Part shown: piece by piece, positions 55,226 to 63,065 of the stretch | How the letters are laid out: each line of letters opens with the position of its first letter | Numbering within the stretch: position 1 is the first letter of the stretch | NCBI RefSeq assembly: GCF_000968135.1 | Contig: NZ_FO538765.1 | Span: 1,999,819-2,063,818, forward strand | Length of the DNA: 64,000 nt | Direction of reading: 5' to 3' | DNA from: Magnetospira sp. QH-2 | GTDB lineage: Bacteria > Pseudomonadota > Alphaproteobacteria > Rhodospirillales > Magnetospiraceae | The notes under the pieces: generated by a model | Databases searched by the model: none | The model's input: the letters and a program-made list of their open reading frames with translations, nothing else | Told to the model about the DNA's origin: nothing | Position numbers and translations under genes: made by a program

Positions 55226-55888
55226 ATGGATAAGTTCATCGCCTACTATCGTGTCTCCACCAAGCGGCAGGGTCACTCTGGCCTCGGCCTGGAAGCCCAG
55301 CAGACAGCCGTGAAGGCATACCTGGAGGGCAAGGGCTGGCCTCCTGTCGAGGAGTTCACCGAGGTAGAGAGCGGGAAAAAGGCAGACCGCCCGGAGCTGG
55401 GCAAGGCTCTGACTCTATGTCGTATCCATGGTGCCACTCTGGTGATTGCCAAACTGGACCGACTGTCCCGCAACGCGGCCTTCCTCATGACGCTGAGAGA
55501 CAGCGGGGTGAAGTTCGTGGCAGCCGACATGCCCGATGCCACGCACCTGACCGTGGGAATCATGGCCGTTGTTGCTCAGGATGAGGCAGAGAGGATCAGC
55601 GCGAGGACCAAGGCAGCCCTAGCAGCGGCCAAGGAGCGAGGGACGGAGCTAGGCGGCTTCCGGGGATACGTCCCCACGGATGATGATAGGACCAGGGCCA
55701 CCGAGGCCAAGAAGGAGAAGGCCAGGGCCTGGGCTGCGGACCTATTGCCAATCATTGAAGAGATCAGGGCTACGGGGGTGGACAGCCTGGGTGGCATCGC
55801 AAGGGCATTGAACGACCGGCGCATTCCCACTGCACGGGGCGGAAGGTGGCAGGCGGTGCAGGTGAAGCGGGTATTGGAATCCGGGTGA
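55226..55888 (+). CDS. Serine recombinase (resolvase/invertase family)
   Basis: 220 residues starting MDKFIAYYRVSTKRQGHSG. The catalytic Ser11 lies in YYRVSTKRQ, followed by GLGLEAQQTAVKAYLEGKGW and the conserved ATLVIAKLDRLSRNAAFL with its arginines. MAVVAQDEAERISARTKAAL forms the long E helix, and a helix-turn-helix-like end (SLGGIARALNDRRIPTARGGRWQAVQV) could bind DNA. The size is that of small resolvases rather than large phage integrases. It may resolve, invert or integrate the element. An inverted repeat sits at its start. Confidence 0.93.
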   Translation: MDKFIAYYRVSTKRQGHSGLGLEAQQTAVKAYLEGKGWPPVEEFTEVESGKKADRPELGKALTLCRIHGATLVIAKLDRLSRNAAFLMTLRDSGVKFVAADMPDATHLTVGIMAVVAQDEAERISARTKAALAAAKERGTELGGFRGYVPTDDDRTRATEAKKEKARAWAADLLPIIEEIRATGVDSLGGIARALNDRRIPTARGGRWQAVQVKRVLESG

Positions 55889-56051
55889 CACCTCAGTGAT
55901 ACGTGTGCGGCTGCGAGCTGCCTTGCCTGTCTTTTGTACCATTTTTTTCTGTCTATCACGGGCTGGCACCACCGGTGCTCCAGTTGGAAAATGGTGTGGG
56001 TGGATTAACCACACATCAAGTTCGTAATACATCATATTCTACAGCATTCTA

Positions 56052-56067
56052 TTAAGTTGCACTTAAG
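56052..56067. repeat. Dyad motif, copy 1
   Basis: TTAAGTTGCACTTAAG, in which TTAAGT and ACTTAA form an inverted repeat around TGC. It lies 84 bases upstream of the helicase-like gene. A GTTGCT-GCGTT-AGCAAC hairpin follows about 10 bases downstream. Confidence 0.85.
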
Positions 56068-56151
56068 CCCCCACCCGTTGCTGCGTTAGCAACCAATGGG
56101 AGGCTAACCTCATCTAGATACATCTCATACAATCACGAAAGGAAGAACGGC

Positions 56152-58074
56152 ATGACCGTTGAACCGAACATATTTGTCGAGTCCATGACCAAGCGCTGGT
56201 CCACGCTTGGCAACACTCCCAGCCCACGCTTGCAGGCCGTGTGGCGCATCATGGCTGAAACTTTCAACACTCAAATCGAGAACCACGACAGTGACCAAGC
56301 GACTCGCTGGAGGGTCTTGAACCCGGAAACCGGCGCGGGGAAGACGCAGGGCCTCTCGGTCTACTGCTCCTTGCTCGCTGAAGAGGATCACCCCGGAGTT
56401 CTGATCATCACCCGGATGAAGGTCCAGGCGGATGAGATCGCCGACACGATCAACCTATTGGCCGGTGACGAAGGTACCGCCCTCGCCTACCACAGTGACA
56501 ACCGCGTCCCGGTCATCAACCTGCTTCACCATCCCGTCCTAGTCATCACCCACAAAGCCTATGAAATCGGCATGGACGCGGTAAACCGTGGTCAACCTGA
56601 AGCGTCGAACTGGGACAACTACCACGCTTTCAAGGAAGGTCAGCGTAGGTTGGTGATCATTGATGAGGCCTTGGATATCTTAGAAGAGGCCCGGGTCAAC
56701 CTGGACAAGGTGAACCATGTCTTGGGTCTGATCCCCTCCAAGATCCAGGAAGAACACCCGCTCCAGATTGAAGCCGTGAATTGGATCAAAGATATATTCG
56801 AAGAGATGCAGAAGCGTGGAAAAGGCCGTACTGAGAACCACAGCCGGGCGCTCTACAATGGGCATTTGGATTATCCTGAGAGTCGGGACATGTCTTGCCT
56901 ACGTCGTGCCCTTGTTGGCGTTCGGTTCGACCTGAGTGTCAGTGGCAGAGAGGATGCTGCCGAAAACCGCCGTATCCGGATGAAGATCGACGGATACCTG
57001 AAGGACATCCAAGCCATCATGAGCCATTGGAACTGGTACACCAAACTGTCGACCGAGGGGCACACGATCAACACCGCCCGCATGATCATCCCTGAAGATA
57101 TCAAGGGAGCGGTGGTTCTGGATGCTACAGCTTCCGCCAATGTGGTCTATGACCTGTTCGACCGAGCGACCTTCACCGAGACCCCAAGGTGTCGGAAGTA
57201 CGGGAACGTGACCTTGCACGTCTCCAAGGGGCATTCGGTGGGCAAGGTATCACTGACCAGGAAGGCCAAGGACGTGGCTGAGAAGCTGTTCAGCAACATC
57301 ACCGAGAAGTTGGGCGAGGACCGGAAGGTCTTCATGGTCTGTCATCAGGCCCTAGAGCCGCATCTGATCCAATACCAGGATGCCCACTTCAGTTCATACG
57401 ACGTGGGCCATTGGTGGGCGTTGGACGGTCGCAACGACTGGCAGGACTATGACGCTGCCGTGATTTTCGGTTTGCCCTACAGGGATCCGACATGGTCAGC
57501 AAATGCCTTCATGGCCCTACAGGGGCAGCGATCAACCAGCTGGCTGAACAGCGATGGAGATCGCCCGTTCAAGACCTACCGTGACATTCGGCAGGCTCTT
57601 AACACGGGGCATATCGTGGTGTCAGTGATCCAGGCCATCAATCGTATCCGGACCCGTCGTGTGATCGACGAAGATGGAAACTGTAGTACAGCTGATGTGT
57701 TCCTCCTACTGCCTGGGGGCGAGACCGGGGAGACCATTCTTGAAGGGATTGCACGGGAGATGCCGGGAATTGAAGTGGTGGACTGGAAGTTCAAGGACGC
57801 CACCCGCAAGCCGCGACGGTCAAACCATGCAGAAGCTCTGGTCCGGTACATGGTGAGTATGAGACCAGGGAAGAAGGCAGTCACTCGGGTACGGGAGGAA
57901 CTGGGGATCCCGTCGTCCACCTGGGAGCGGCTGACCGTGCGTCTCAAAGATCCTGAAGATGAATTGGCAATTCGATTAGAGGAAGTGGGCTGTCGGTACA
58001 TCCTGGGGAATGTCGGAAGGCGGGTTCATGCTTTCCTGACCAAGGACGAACGACCACGGGTGACCCCCATATAA
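56152..58074 (+). CDS. SF2 helicase-like protein
   Basis: 640 residues. Walker A is in LNPETGAGKTQGLS (residues 61-65) and Walker B in RLVIIDEALDIL (DEAL at 171-174). VVLDATASANVVYDLF looks like motif III and QAINRIRTRR like motif VI, so the protein has the set expected of an SF2 DNA or RNA helicase/translocase. The C-terminal ~110 residues (AVTRVREELGIPSSTWERLTVRLKD) may be a DNA-binding winged helix. GGAAG lies about eight bases before the ATG. It is the largest plus-strand gene after the recombinase and is preceded by copy 1 of the dyad motif. Its role in replication or mobilisation is inferred. Confidence 0.8.
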   Translation: MTVEPNIFVESMTKRWSTLGNTPSPRLQAVWRIMAETFNTQIENHDSDQATRWRVLNPETGAGKTQGLSVYCSLLAEEDHPGVLIITRMKVQADEIADTINLLAGDEGTALAYHSDNRVPVINLLHHPVLVITHKAYEIGMDAVNRGQPEASNWDNYHAFKEGQRRLVIIDEALDILEEARVNLDKVNHVLGLIPSKIQEEHPLQIEAVNWIKDIFEEMQKRGKGRTENHSRALYNGHLDYPESRDMSCLRRALVGVRFDLSVSGREDAAENRRIRMKIDGYLKDIQAIMSHWNWYTKLSTEGHTINTARMIIPEDIKGAVVLDATASANVVYDLFDRATFTETPRCRKYGNVTLHVSKGHSVGKVSLTRKAKDVAEKLFSNITEKLGEDRKVFMVCHQALEPHLIQYQDAHFSSYDVGHWWALDGRNDWQDYDAAVIFGLPYRDPTWSANAFMALQGQRSTSWLNSDGDRPFKTYRDIRQALNTGHIVVSVIQAINRIRTRRVIDEDGNCSTADVFLLLPGGETGETILEGIAREMPGIEVVDWKFKDATRKPRRSNHAEALVRYMVSMRPGKKAVTRVREELGIPSSTWERLTVRLKDPEDELAIRLEEVGCRYILGNVGRRVHAFLTKDERPRVTPI

Positions 58075-58148
58075 TCCACCCCCTCCTCTATAGGGATAAG
58101 TGGGGGCCATCGATCAATCAATCCTACCCCGCCCTTCTCTTTGGTCAC

Positions 58149-58273
58149 CACGATCAGTGGCCCGGGCGTAGCAACTCTTGTCCATCATCAGCAGGCTTCA
58201 GTGTCACCGCCCGATGAGCTGAAGTGGAGACCAGAAAGGGTGGCGGGGTACAGGGAAGCACGATCAGTGGCCC
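58149..58273. repeat. Direct repeat of CACGATCAGTGGCCC
   Basis: CACGATCAGTGGCCC occurs at 58149-58163 and 58259-58273 in the 221-base gap between the helicase-like gene and the Bro-N gene, 110 bases apart. No gene is supported in this gap. Confidence 0.8.
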
Positions 58274-58295
58274 CAGAGATCAACCTCAGTCGGAT

Positions 58296-58811
58296 TTATC
58301 TCTCCGGTTCCCTCTCTCTCTGCGCCTCAACCACGGCCTGCGCTTCATCACGCTCCTGGGTCAGGCGTTCAACTTTGGAGCTGAGAATTCCCATGGCCTT
58401 CAGGACTAGTTCATCCTCGCTCATCTCCCCCGTCTTCACCTTCTCCTCACCCATGATGTAGGCTCCGTCCTTGCGGATGGTCGGGAGGACTTCGCGAGTT
58501 ACCCAGTCCTGGAACGGTTGGGCCTTCTCCTTATCGGAGCGCATGATGAGTTTGTAGAGGCCAGACTCAGGCACGATCAGGGTCATCGGATGGAGACCCC
58601 CAATGTTGTTGGGGCTCACTTCGCGGAGCTGCGCCACCTCATCTTGGTGCAGGTGACGAACAGCCATCGTGGTGTTCACGTCTACGCGCCCGTGTCTCTC
58701 TCGAATGTACGATCCGAGAACATAGCAAACGTCCACTGCGACGAACCACGGCTCGTCATCAATGGTCACCACGCGGATCTTGTGGAGGTCTGCCTCGGTG
58801 TAGGCACCCAC
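58296..58811 (-). CDS. Bro-N domain antirepressor-type protein
   Basis: 171 residues. IRVVTIDDEPWFVAVDVCYVLG is the Bro-N start, and ESGLYKLIMRSDKEKAQPFQDWVTREVLPTIRKDGAYIM its conserved end. A coiled coil follows (VERLTQERDEAQAVVEAQRE). The start is GTG at 58811, forced because a stop codon sits two codons upstream. No good ribosome-binding site is seen. Phage Bro-N proteins are usually antirepressors or DNA-binding regulators, so it could act on the dyad motifs. It is oriented against the main gene direction. Confidence 0.9.
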   Translation of the reverse strand: MGAYTEADLHKIRVVTIDDEPWFVAVDVCYVLGSYIRERHGRVDVNTTMAVRHLHQDEVAQLREVSPNNIGGLHPMTLIVPESGLYKLIMRSDKEKAQPFQDWVTREVLPTIRKDGAYIMGEEKVKTGEMSEDELVLKAMGILSSKVERLTQERDEAQAVVEAQREREPER

Positions 58812-59090
58812 TATTCAGAATGGTGGGTGGTCTGACAATCTGCCCGACTGACTTGGTGAACAGCAGGTCCAATGTTCCCCCGCACATTATGCTGGGAAGA
58901 CCGTCATCCAATCGTTGAAAAAGACATCACCCGCCCTGCGGCAACCCGCCTGAGACCTTCTCACATGTGGGAAGTTCTTTCGTAATATCAATAGCATAGA
59001 TAGAATTTTTCAGACATACAAGGCTGGTATTCTCTGACTCGCTGACTCATTGTCTCTCCTCCACTTCAACAGAATCCGGAGAACAAGCCT

Positions 59091-59228
59091 GTGTCCATCA
59101 ACATCAAGAACACCTTTGTCATTGAGCTGCACCGCTGGTCCATCTTTCTCATCGCCCCGTTGGTGGGAGACCTCTTCCTCAGCCGCCACGTCCTGGCAAT
59201 CAATTCCAAGGAGTATTACTTATCCTAA
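59091..59228 (+). CDS. 45-residue hypothetical peptide
   Basis: Small frame starting GTG (MSINIKNTFVIELHRWSIFL), with GGAG about nine bases ahead. The segment WSIFLIAPLVGDLFL could be an amphipathic or membrane helix. A longer frame overlapping it in another phase has no protein-like composition. Copy 2 of the dyad motif lies 15 bases after its stop. Real coding status is uncertain. Confidence 0.4.
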   Translation: MSINIKNTFVIELHRWSIFLIAPLVGDLFLSRHVLAINSKEYYLS

Positions 59229-59242
59229 TACCATCAAAATTA

Positions 59243-59258
59243 TTAGGTTGCACTTAAG
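59243..59258. repeat. Dyad motif, copy 2
   Basis: TTAGGTTGCACTTAAG, differing from the other two copies at one base in the left arm. It lies 95 bases upstream of the DUF3102 gene. Confidence 0.85.
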
Positions 59259-59353
59259 CGGGAGCAGAACCGCCACGGCAGCCTGTCTCGGTTCCCTCGC
59301 CTTCCTCACCAGCGCAATCATGCGCATCCGACATCCGGAAAGGACCCCAAGAC

Positions 59354-59995
59354 ATGAACAACACCACTGCACTGACCCGTACCCCCCTGTCCCTCCTTGC
59401 GAACGCCATCAACCACCACCATGACCTCGTGAAGTCTCACACCAAAGGGATGCTCCTGGAGGCACAGGCTGCCGGGGAGAAGTTGCTCCAGGCGAAGAAG
59501 GAAGTGGAGCATGGAGAGTTCAAGCCGTGGATCGCTGAGAACTGCTGGTTCAGCTACGCCACAGCGAAACGCTACATGCGGGTCGCCAAGCTCCACGACA
59601 AAGGGCTCAAGGTTGAGCCTTTTGAGGACGGCATGGCCGCCTTCCTCGACGCTCACGCTGAGAAGAAGGAACGTCCCGCCCAGCTAAACGCATCCCACTT
59701 CCACGAAGAGGACGCGGAGTATGTCCTCAAGCTTAACGCTCTGGTCGAGCGTGGTGTCGGTGGAGAGGCCGACAACGCCGCTCGGAAGCTGGATGTCCAC
59801 GCTGCCCGCTTCGGCATGACCGGTGAAGAGGTGGTCGAGAAGGCGCTGAAGGTGAAACCCGAGGTGGTCGAGAACCCGATTGAAGATGCCATGAACGCGG
59901 AGGTGGAACGGCTGCTGAAGCCGTATCTGAGCATGAACAAGGGCGAGCTTCTACATGTGATCCTGGATTTCGTCCTGGCACAGGGAGGGAAATGA
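59354..59995 (+). CDS. DUF3102 family protein
   Basis: 213 residues. LEAQAAGEKLLQAKKEVEHGEFKPWIAENCWFSYATAKRYMRVAK is the DUF3102 core, a helical domain common in phages and plasmids whose function is unknown. The C-terminal part (AARKLDVHAARFGMTGEEVVEKALK) is helical and acidic. AAAGGA lies about ten bases upstream of the ATG. A 31-bp segment (59687-59717) reappears at 60283-60313. It is followed after one base by the next gene. Confidence 0.85.
   Translation: MNNTTALTRTPLSLLANAINHHHDLVKSHTKGMLLEAQAAGEKLLQAKKEVEHGEFKPWIAENCWFSYATAKRYMRVAKLHDKGLKVEPFEDGMAAFLDAHAEKKERPAQLNASHFHEEDAEYVLKLNALVERGVGGEADNAARKLDVHAARFGMTGEEVVEKALKVKPEVVENPIEDAMNAEVERLLKPYLSMNKGELLHVILDFVLAQGGK
59687..59717. repeat. 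31-bp direct repeat, copy in the DUF3102 gene
   Basis: Bases 59687-59717 are identical to 60283-60313, 596 bases away in the same orientation. Here the repeat is in frame and encodes ASHFHEEDAE. Confidence 0.9.
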
Positions 59996-59996
59996 C

Positions 59997-60347
59997 ATGA
60001 CCGTACAACTTACAACGAAGCAGAAAGCCGCACTCTTTGATCGGATGCTTGAAGAGGGTGGTGTCGAACCCCAGTACCTGATTGCCGACATGAGCACCTC
60101 TCTTGCTGACGCGGTGCGGAAGAAGTCCAAGCACACCTTCACCAGTGAGAACACAGGGCTGACCATCACCTCTTTGTTCGCTGTGTTACAGGCCATGGGG
60201 TTCACCTACAACAAGCGGTCGCCGACTGCACGGCAGCGGTGGGCACAGGCGGGGGACATCGCTGCATCGTTCCCGTCCTTCCAACGCATCCCACTTCCAC
60301 GAAGAGGACGCGGGAGAAGCACAACCTTTCGCACAAATTTTTCATAA
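59997..60347 (+). CDS. Hypothetical phage protein with a recombined C-terminus
   Basis: 116 residues starting MTVQLTTKQKAALFDRMLEEGG, with GGGAGG upstream and one base after the DUF3102 stop. Residues ~1-92 look protein-like (QYLIADMSTSLADAVRKKSK, TSLFAVLQAMGFTYNKRS) and resemble a helix-turn-helix DNA-binding fold. The final ~24 residues (FQRIPLPRRGRGRS) come from the 31-bp repeat read in another frame and have odd composition. The gene may therefore be truncated and its end replaced by recombination. No family is recognised. Confidence 0.65.
   Translation: MTVQLTTKQKAALFDRMLEEGGVEPQYLIADMSTSLADAVRKKSKHTFTSENTGLTITSLFAVLQAMGFTYNKRSPTARQRWAQAGDIAASFPSFQRIPLPRRGRGRSTTFRTNFS
60283..60313. repeat. 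31-bp direct repeat, second copy
   Basis: Identical to 59687-59717. Here it is read in a different frame at the end of the preceding gene and appears to define the novel C-terminus. Confidence 0.9.
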
Positions 60348-60365
60348 GACCTCAATCATAATCAA

Positions 60366-60381
60366 TTAAGTTGCACTTAAG
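60366..60381. repeat. Dyad motif, copy 3
   Basis: TTAAGTTGCACTTAAG, identical to copy 1. It heads a ~280-base stretch that contains no convincing ORF and ends in a strong terminator. Confidence 0.85.
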
Positions 60382-60644
60382 AAGGACATGATATCGTTTC
60401 GCTCCCTGTTGCGATGGATTGTCCAGGATCTGGGAACCGGCATTGATGCAGGCGTAGCAGTTCAGCACCGAGGTGAGGACCGCACAGTCCAGCTTGGAGG
60501 CCTCCGTTGAACCGGCGATCACCGCCGCTCCTGCCGCGTTCCCAGTTCCACTTTTATCAGCGCTCTTCGAATCCCATTTCCTTTTCTATCTCTGCAAGTT
60601 GGAGGGGTTGCCGCTTTGATGTATCAGCGGTGCCCCTCTTTTTT
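60382..60644 (+). ncRNA. Candidate untranslated RNA unit between dyad motif and terminator
   Basis: The 371-base gap 60348-60718 has the dyad motif at one end and a terminator near the other. The only start codon near the motif (60388) has no properly spaced ribosome-binding site and gives a 40-residue peptide of unlikely composition. The stretch could be a small RNA transcribed from the motif. This is a hypothesis, with no structure modelled beyond the terminator. Confidence 0.25.
60602..60644 (+). terminator. Strong intrinsic terminator
   Basis: GAGGGG and CCGCT pair with AGCGG and CCCCTC around a short loop (one small internal bulge), followed immediately by six T. It lies 75 bases ahead of the next gene and closes the unit that begins at dyad copy 3. 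Confidence 0.85.
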
Positions 60645-60718
60645 CGCATGTGATATCGGATTGAATCGAAGACCGCTCCTCTCCCCATGAACTTCCAACC
60701 AATGGAGGACCCGGAGCC

Positions 60719-60937
60719 TTGAAGCGTACCCTAAAGACTGGGAGCAACCCAGCACGACGCCTCTTCACACCCACCCCCGCGATTGCATCCGTCCAGGCAT
60801 CCTACAGCGACTTGGTCGGCACCGACGTGAGCCTGTCTGTATTGCTGGCCCGCGCCGTTGAAGTCCTGGGCAGTCACCTAACACAGACTTCTCCAGGCAT
60901 TGAAGCAGCCGCACTGGAAAGGATCACCAGACCATGA
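60719..60937 (+). CDS. Small hypothetical phage protein
   Basis: 72 residues starting at TTG (MKRTLKTGSNPARRLFTPT), with GGAGG about ten bases upstream. The last part (SLSVLLARAVEVLGSHLTQTSPGIEAAALERI) is helical. Its stop overlaps the next start as ATGA, which supports coding. No family is recognised. Confidence 0.55.
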   Translation: MKRTLKTGSNPARRLFTPTPAIASVQASYSDLVGTDVSLSVLLARAVEVLGSHLTQTSPGIEAAALERITRP

Positions 60938-61224
60938 ACACAAAAATCAAAACCGCCAACCTGGAGCAGTTGAAAAGCCTCTGGCAGTCCCTCCTTGATC
61001 GGCTGACAGAAGCCCTGAGCAGCTCAGAGAAATGCACCGCTTACCAGCTCTATGTCGCCCGACAGTTCCTCAAGGACAACGGGATCAACGCCGATGCCCT
61101 AGTCTCCAACAACAAGAATACCATGGCCGCGCAGCTGGAAACGCTGAAGGACATCGATCTGGACATCGATCTGGGCGGAGATGGACAAGCCAGTTCCTGG
61201 GGTGAAGAAGAAAAGTTTCACTAA
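60934..61224 (+). CDS. Small-terminase-like protein
   Basis: 96 residues. LEQLKSLWQSLLDRLTEAL, YQLYVARQFLKDNGINADAL and an acidic end (DIDLDIDLGGDGQ) resemble the ARQFLKDN-type small terminase subunits of podoviruses, which recognise phage DNA for packaging. This match is from memory of the motif, not a search. It is coupled to the preceding gene by a four-base overlap. A large terminase partner is not in the window. Confidence 0.5.
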   Translation: MNTKIKTANLEQLKSLWQSLLDRLTEALSSSEKCTAYQLYVARQFLKDNGINADALVSNNKNTMAAQLETLKDIDLDIDLGGDGQASSWGEEEKFH

Positions 61225-61237
61225 AAGGACCACGACC

Positions 61238-61384
61238 ATGGACAGAGAAGACCTGTACCGCCGTCTTGAGCGGAACAAAGGGCGGGAATGCGCCGTGTAC
61301 CGGTGCTACCACCATGTCTCCGGGCTTGGTCAGTACTGTAGAAAACACGCGAACTGCCGCCATGCCCACGGCCACCCTCTCTGA
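61238..61384 (+). CDS. 48-residue Cys/His-rich peptide
   Basis: Starts MDREDLYRRLERNKGREC, with AAAGGACC about eight bases before the ATG. The rest has spaced Cys and His (CAVYRCYHHVSG, QYCRKHANCRHAHGH) suggesting one or two zinc sites. A longer in-frame start at 61181 overlaps the previous gene and is less likely. Such zinc-knuckle peptides occur in phage genomes, but no named family can be assigned. Confidence 0.6.
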   Translation: MDREDLYRRLERNKGRECAVYRCYHHVSGLGQYCRKHANCRHAHGHPL

Positions 61385-61423
61385 CGCCGCGTCAAAAGCT
61401 CCGAGCTAAGGCCCCACTTCAAG

Positions 61424-61903
61424 ATGGCAAAGGAGTTCATTCACCTCAACAGCGACCACACCGGCATTGTGAAAGCCTGTGAATTGCTCCAGGGGATGAC
61501 CCGCCATGCCGTCTGTTCAGACAGTCTACCCAGCCATGCTTCCCCCAAACAGAGGGCGGATCGGTGGCTCTCCCGCATGAGGGAGCAAGGGATTGATCCA
61601 AAAGACATGCTTGCCGTCGTTCTGTCTGTCCACCTCCTGCGTAAGTTCAGCCCGGGCACGTTCCAAGACACTCAGCACTTCAATCACCAACTGACACGGC
61701 GGCTATTCGAAATTGTGCGTCCCCGGTCCAAATTATCAACAACCGGGAAGAGCATATTATACGACACCGTAACCCCAAAAATCCGGGATTACATGACAGA
61801 GCGGCTTAAACCGCTGGATCTTCTACTTCATCGCATGGTGGATGAGATCGACAGCAGGCAGCCCAAACTTATCGAGGGATCAGAGAACCCGTTCCTCAAC
61901 TGA
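61424..61903 (+). CDS. Hypothetical phage protein
   Basis: 159 residues starting MAKEFIHLNSDHTGIVKACELL. It is helical throughout (KQRADRWLSRMREQGIDPKDMLAVVLSVHLLRK, MTERLKPLDLLLHRMVDEID). The upstream purine run is weak, so the start is less certain. No family is recognised. Confidence 0.65.
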   Translation: MAKEFIHLNSDHTGIVKACELLQGMTRHAVCSDSLPSHASPKQRADRWLSRMREQGIDPKDMLAVVLSVHLLRKFSPGTFQDTQHFNHQLTRRLFEIVRPRSKLSTTGKSILYDTVTPKIRDYMTERLKPLDLLLHRMVDEIDSRQPKLIEGSENPFLN

Positions 61904-61944
61904 CATCCCACCAAAATCAACTTGTAGAGAAGGATACCCACACC

Positions 61945-62862
61945 ATGGGAACCACTGTAGTAACCCCGGATGGCACGTTCAGCCACCCGAACGATGCTGG
62001 AGGCAAATCAACTGCCCCGCCCCCCGTCACCGCTGTTGACCCAGAAGGTCGGATCACCCAGGCAAGAAGCGAAGGTGGGCGCCGCCTGACCGGGGACAAG
62101 ATCACCGAGAATGACATTGTCTCCATCAACGGAGGTGAATCCACCATTAAGGCCTGGGAAGCAATGGGCTATCTCCAGCGCAACCACGATGGTTCGTTCT
62201 CCATGACGGATAAGGCCACCGGTATGGACAAGCTGCGTCCGAAGGGCATCAAACCCGGCAACCCTACTGAAGCTGCCCCCGAGACCGGGGAGGCAGCCTC
62301 CGACGATGAAGATACGGATCAGCCCGCCATGGAAGGGCTAGACGGAGATACCGAGACCTTGATTACCGAAGTCGCCAATGGAGCCCAGCCCAGCGACGTT
62401 CTGAGTTCCATCATGTCCGTAGCCAAGACTGGCGAGTTCAATCAAGCCGCAATGGGGCGCATTGCTTCCTCTTTGGGGCAGGAACCGGAAGCGGTGATGG
62501 AGAAAGCGAACAGCGTCCGTGCTGCCTTCGAATCCCAGGCCATCCGAACTGTTGAAAAGACAGGCCTGAGTAGCGACGACGTGTTCGGTTGGGCCTATGA
62601 GCATGAACCGAAGATGATGCAAGAGGCAATCCGGCAACATACCAATTACCGCCATACCGAGGGCTACCAGCCGGTCATTCAGAAGTACGTCCAGAACCTG
62701 GATACGATCAATCCGGACATGATCCTGAACGCCCAGTTCGGTGAAGGTGTCGAAGCTTTCCGGGACGACGGGGGACGGATTGTTCTCAAGTCCGAAAAGG
62801 GCACTGTTCCTTGGAAGACAGCGGTACGGATAGGGATGGTCTCTCTTGGCCGCGCCCGATGA
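61945..62862 (+). CDS. Phage-type protein, possible scaffold or head-assembly protein
   Basis: 305 residues starting MGTTVVTPDGTFSHPNDAGGK, with AAGGA about ten bases upstream. The N-terminal part is Gly/Pro/Thr-rich, the middle is acidic and disordered (EAASDDEDTDQPAMEGLDGD), and the C-terminal part is helical (GRIASSLGQEPEAVMEKANSVRAAF, QEAIRQHTNYRHTEGY). Acidic disordered segments followed by helices are common in scaffolding proteins, but this is a composition-based guess. It sits between the small-terminase-like gene and a string of tiny genes. Confidence 0.55.
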   Translation: MGTTVVTPDGTFSHPNDAGGKSTAPPPVTAVDPEGRITQARSEGGRRLTGDKITENDIVSINGGESTIKAWEAMGYLQRNHDGSFSMTDKATGMDKLRPKGIKPGNPTEAAPETGEAASDDEDTDQPAMEGLDGDTETLITEVANGAQPSDVLSSIMSVAKTGEFNQAAMGRIASSLGQEPEAVMEKANSVRAAFESQAIRTVEKTGLSSDDVFGWAYEHEPKMMQEAIRQHTNYRHTEGYQPVIQKYVQNLDTINPDMILNAQFGEGVEAFRDDGGRIVLKSEKGTVPWKTAVRIGMVSLGRAR

Positions 62863-63031
62863 ACCGGTAGCAGGCATCAAGTGTATGTCGTGGCTGTGGC
62901 CGCCAGACTGGAATGTGTTTCAAGAGGTAGTCGGCCAACGCCACGGCGGGCTGCCCTTCCGCATCCTGTGGTTCGACAACGGGGAGCAGGTTCGACAATT
63001 CACTGTTCCAATCCACGGCTACGACACCTGA
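62846..63031 (+). CDS. Small hypothetical protein
   Basis: 61 residues from TTG (MAAPDEPVAGIKCMSWLWPP), overlapping the end of the preceding gene; an ATG at 62885 would shorten it by 13 residues. RILWFDNGEQVRQFTVPIHGY looks like a beta strand pair. No family is recognised. Confidence 0.5.
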   Translation: MAAPDEPVAGIKCMSWLWPPDWNVFQEVVGQRHGGLPFRILWFDNGEQVRQFTVPIHGYDT

Positions 63032-63065
63032 CCAACAAGAACGAAAACACAAGACGGGAAACACA

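Noticed and set aside
56057-56066. TTGCAC in the dyad motif as a sigma70 -35 element
   Set aside because: No -10-like hexamer lies 16-18 bases downstream of any of the three copies, and the dyad symmetry is unexplained by a -35 box.
58075-58110. Terminator after the helicase-like gene
   Set aside because: A C run and a G run could pair, but there is no following T run and the stem is short.
59050-59424. A 124-residue plus-strand frame across motif copy 2
   Set aside because: Ser/Pro/Arg-rich shadow composition; it crosses the dyad motif and runs into the supported DUF3102 gene. The shorter frame at 59091 is better.
60388-60510. A 40-residue frame just after motif copy 3
   Set aside because: AAGGA is only one base from the ATG, which is too close for initiation, and the peptide has no recognisable features.
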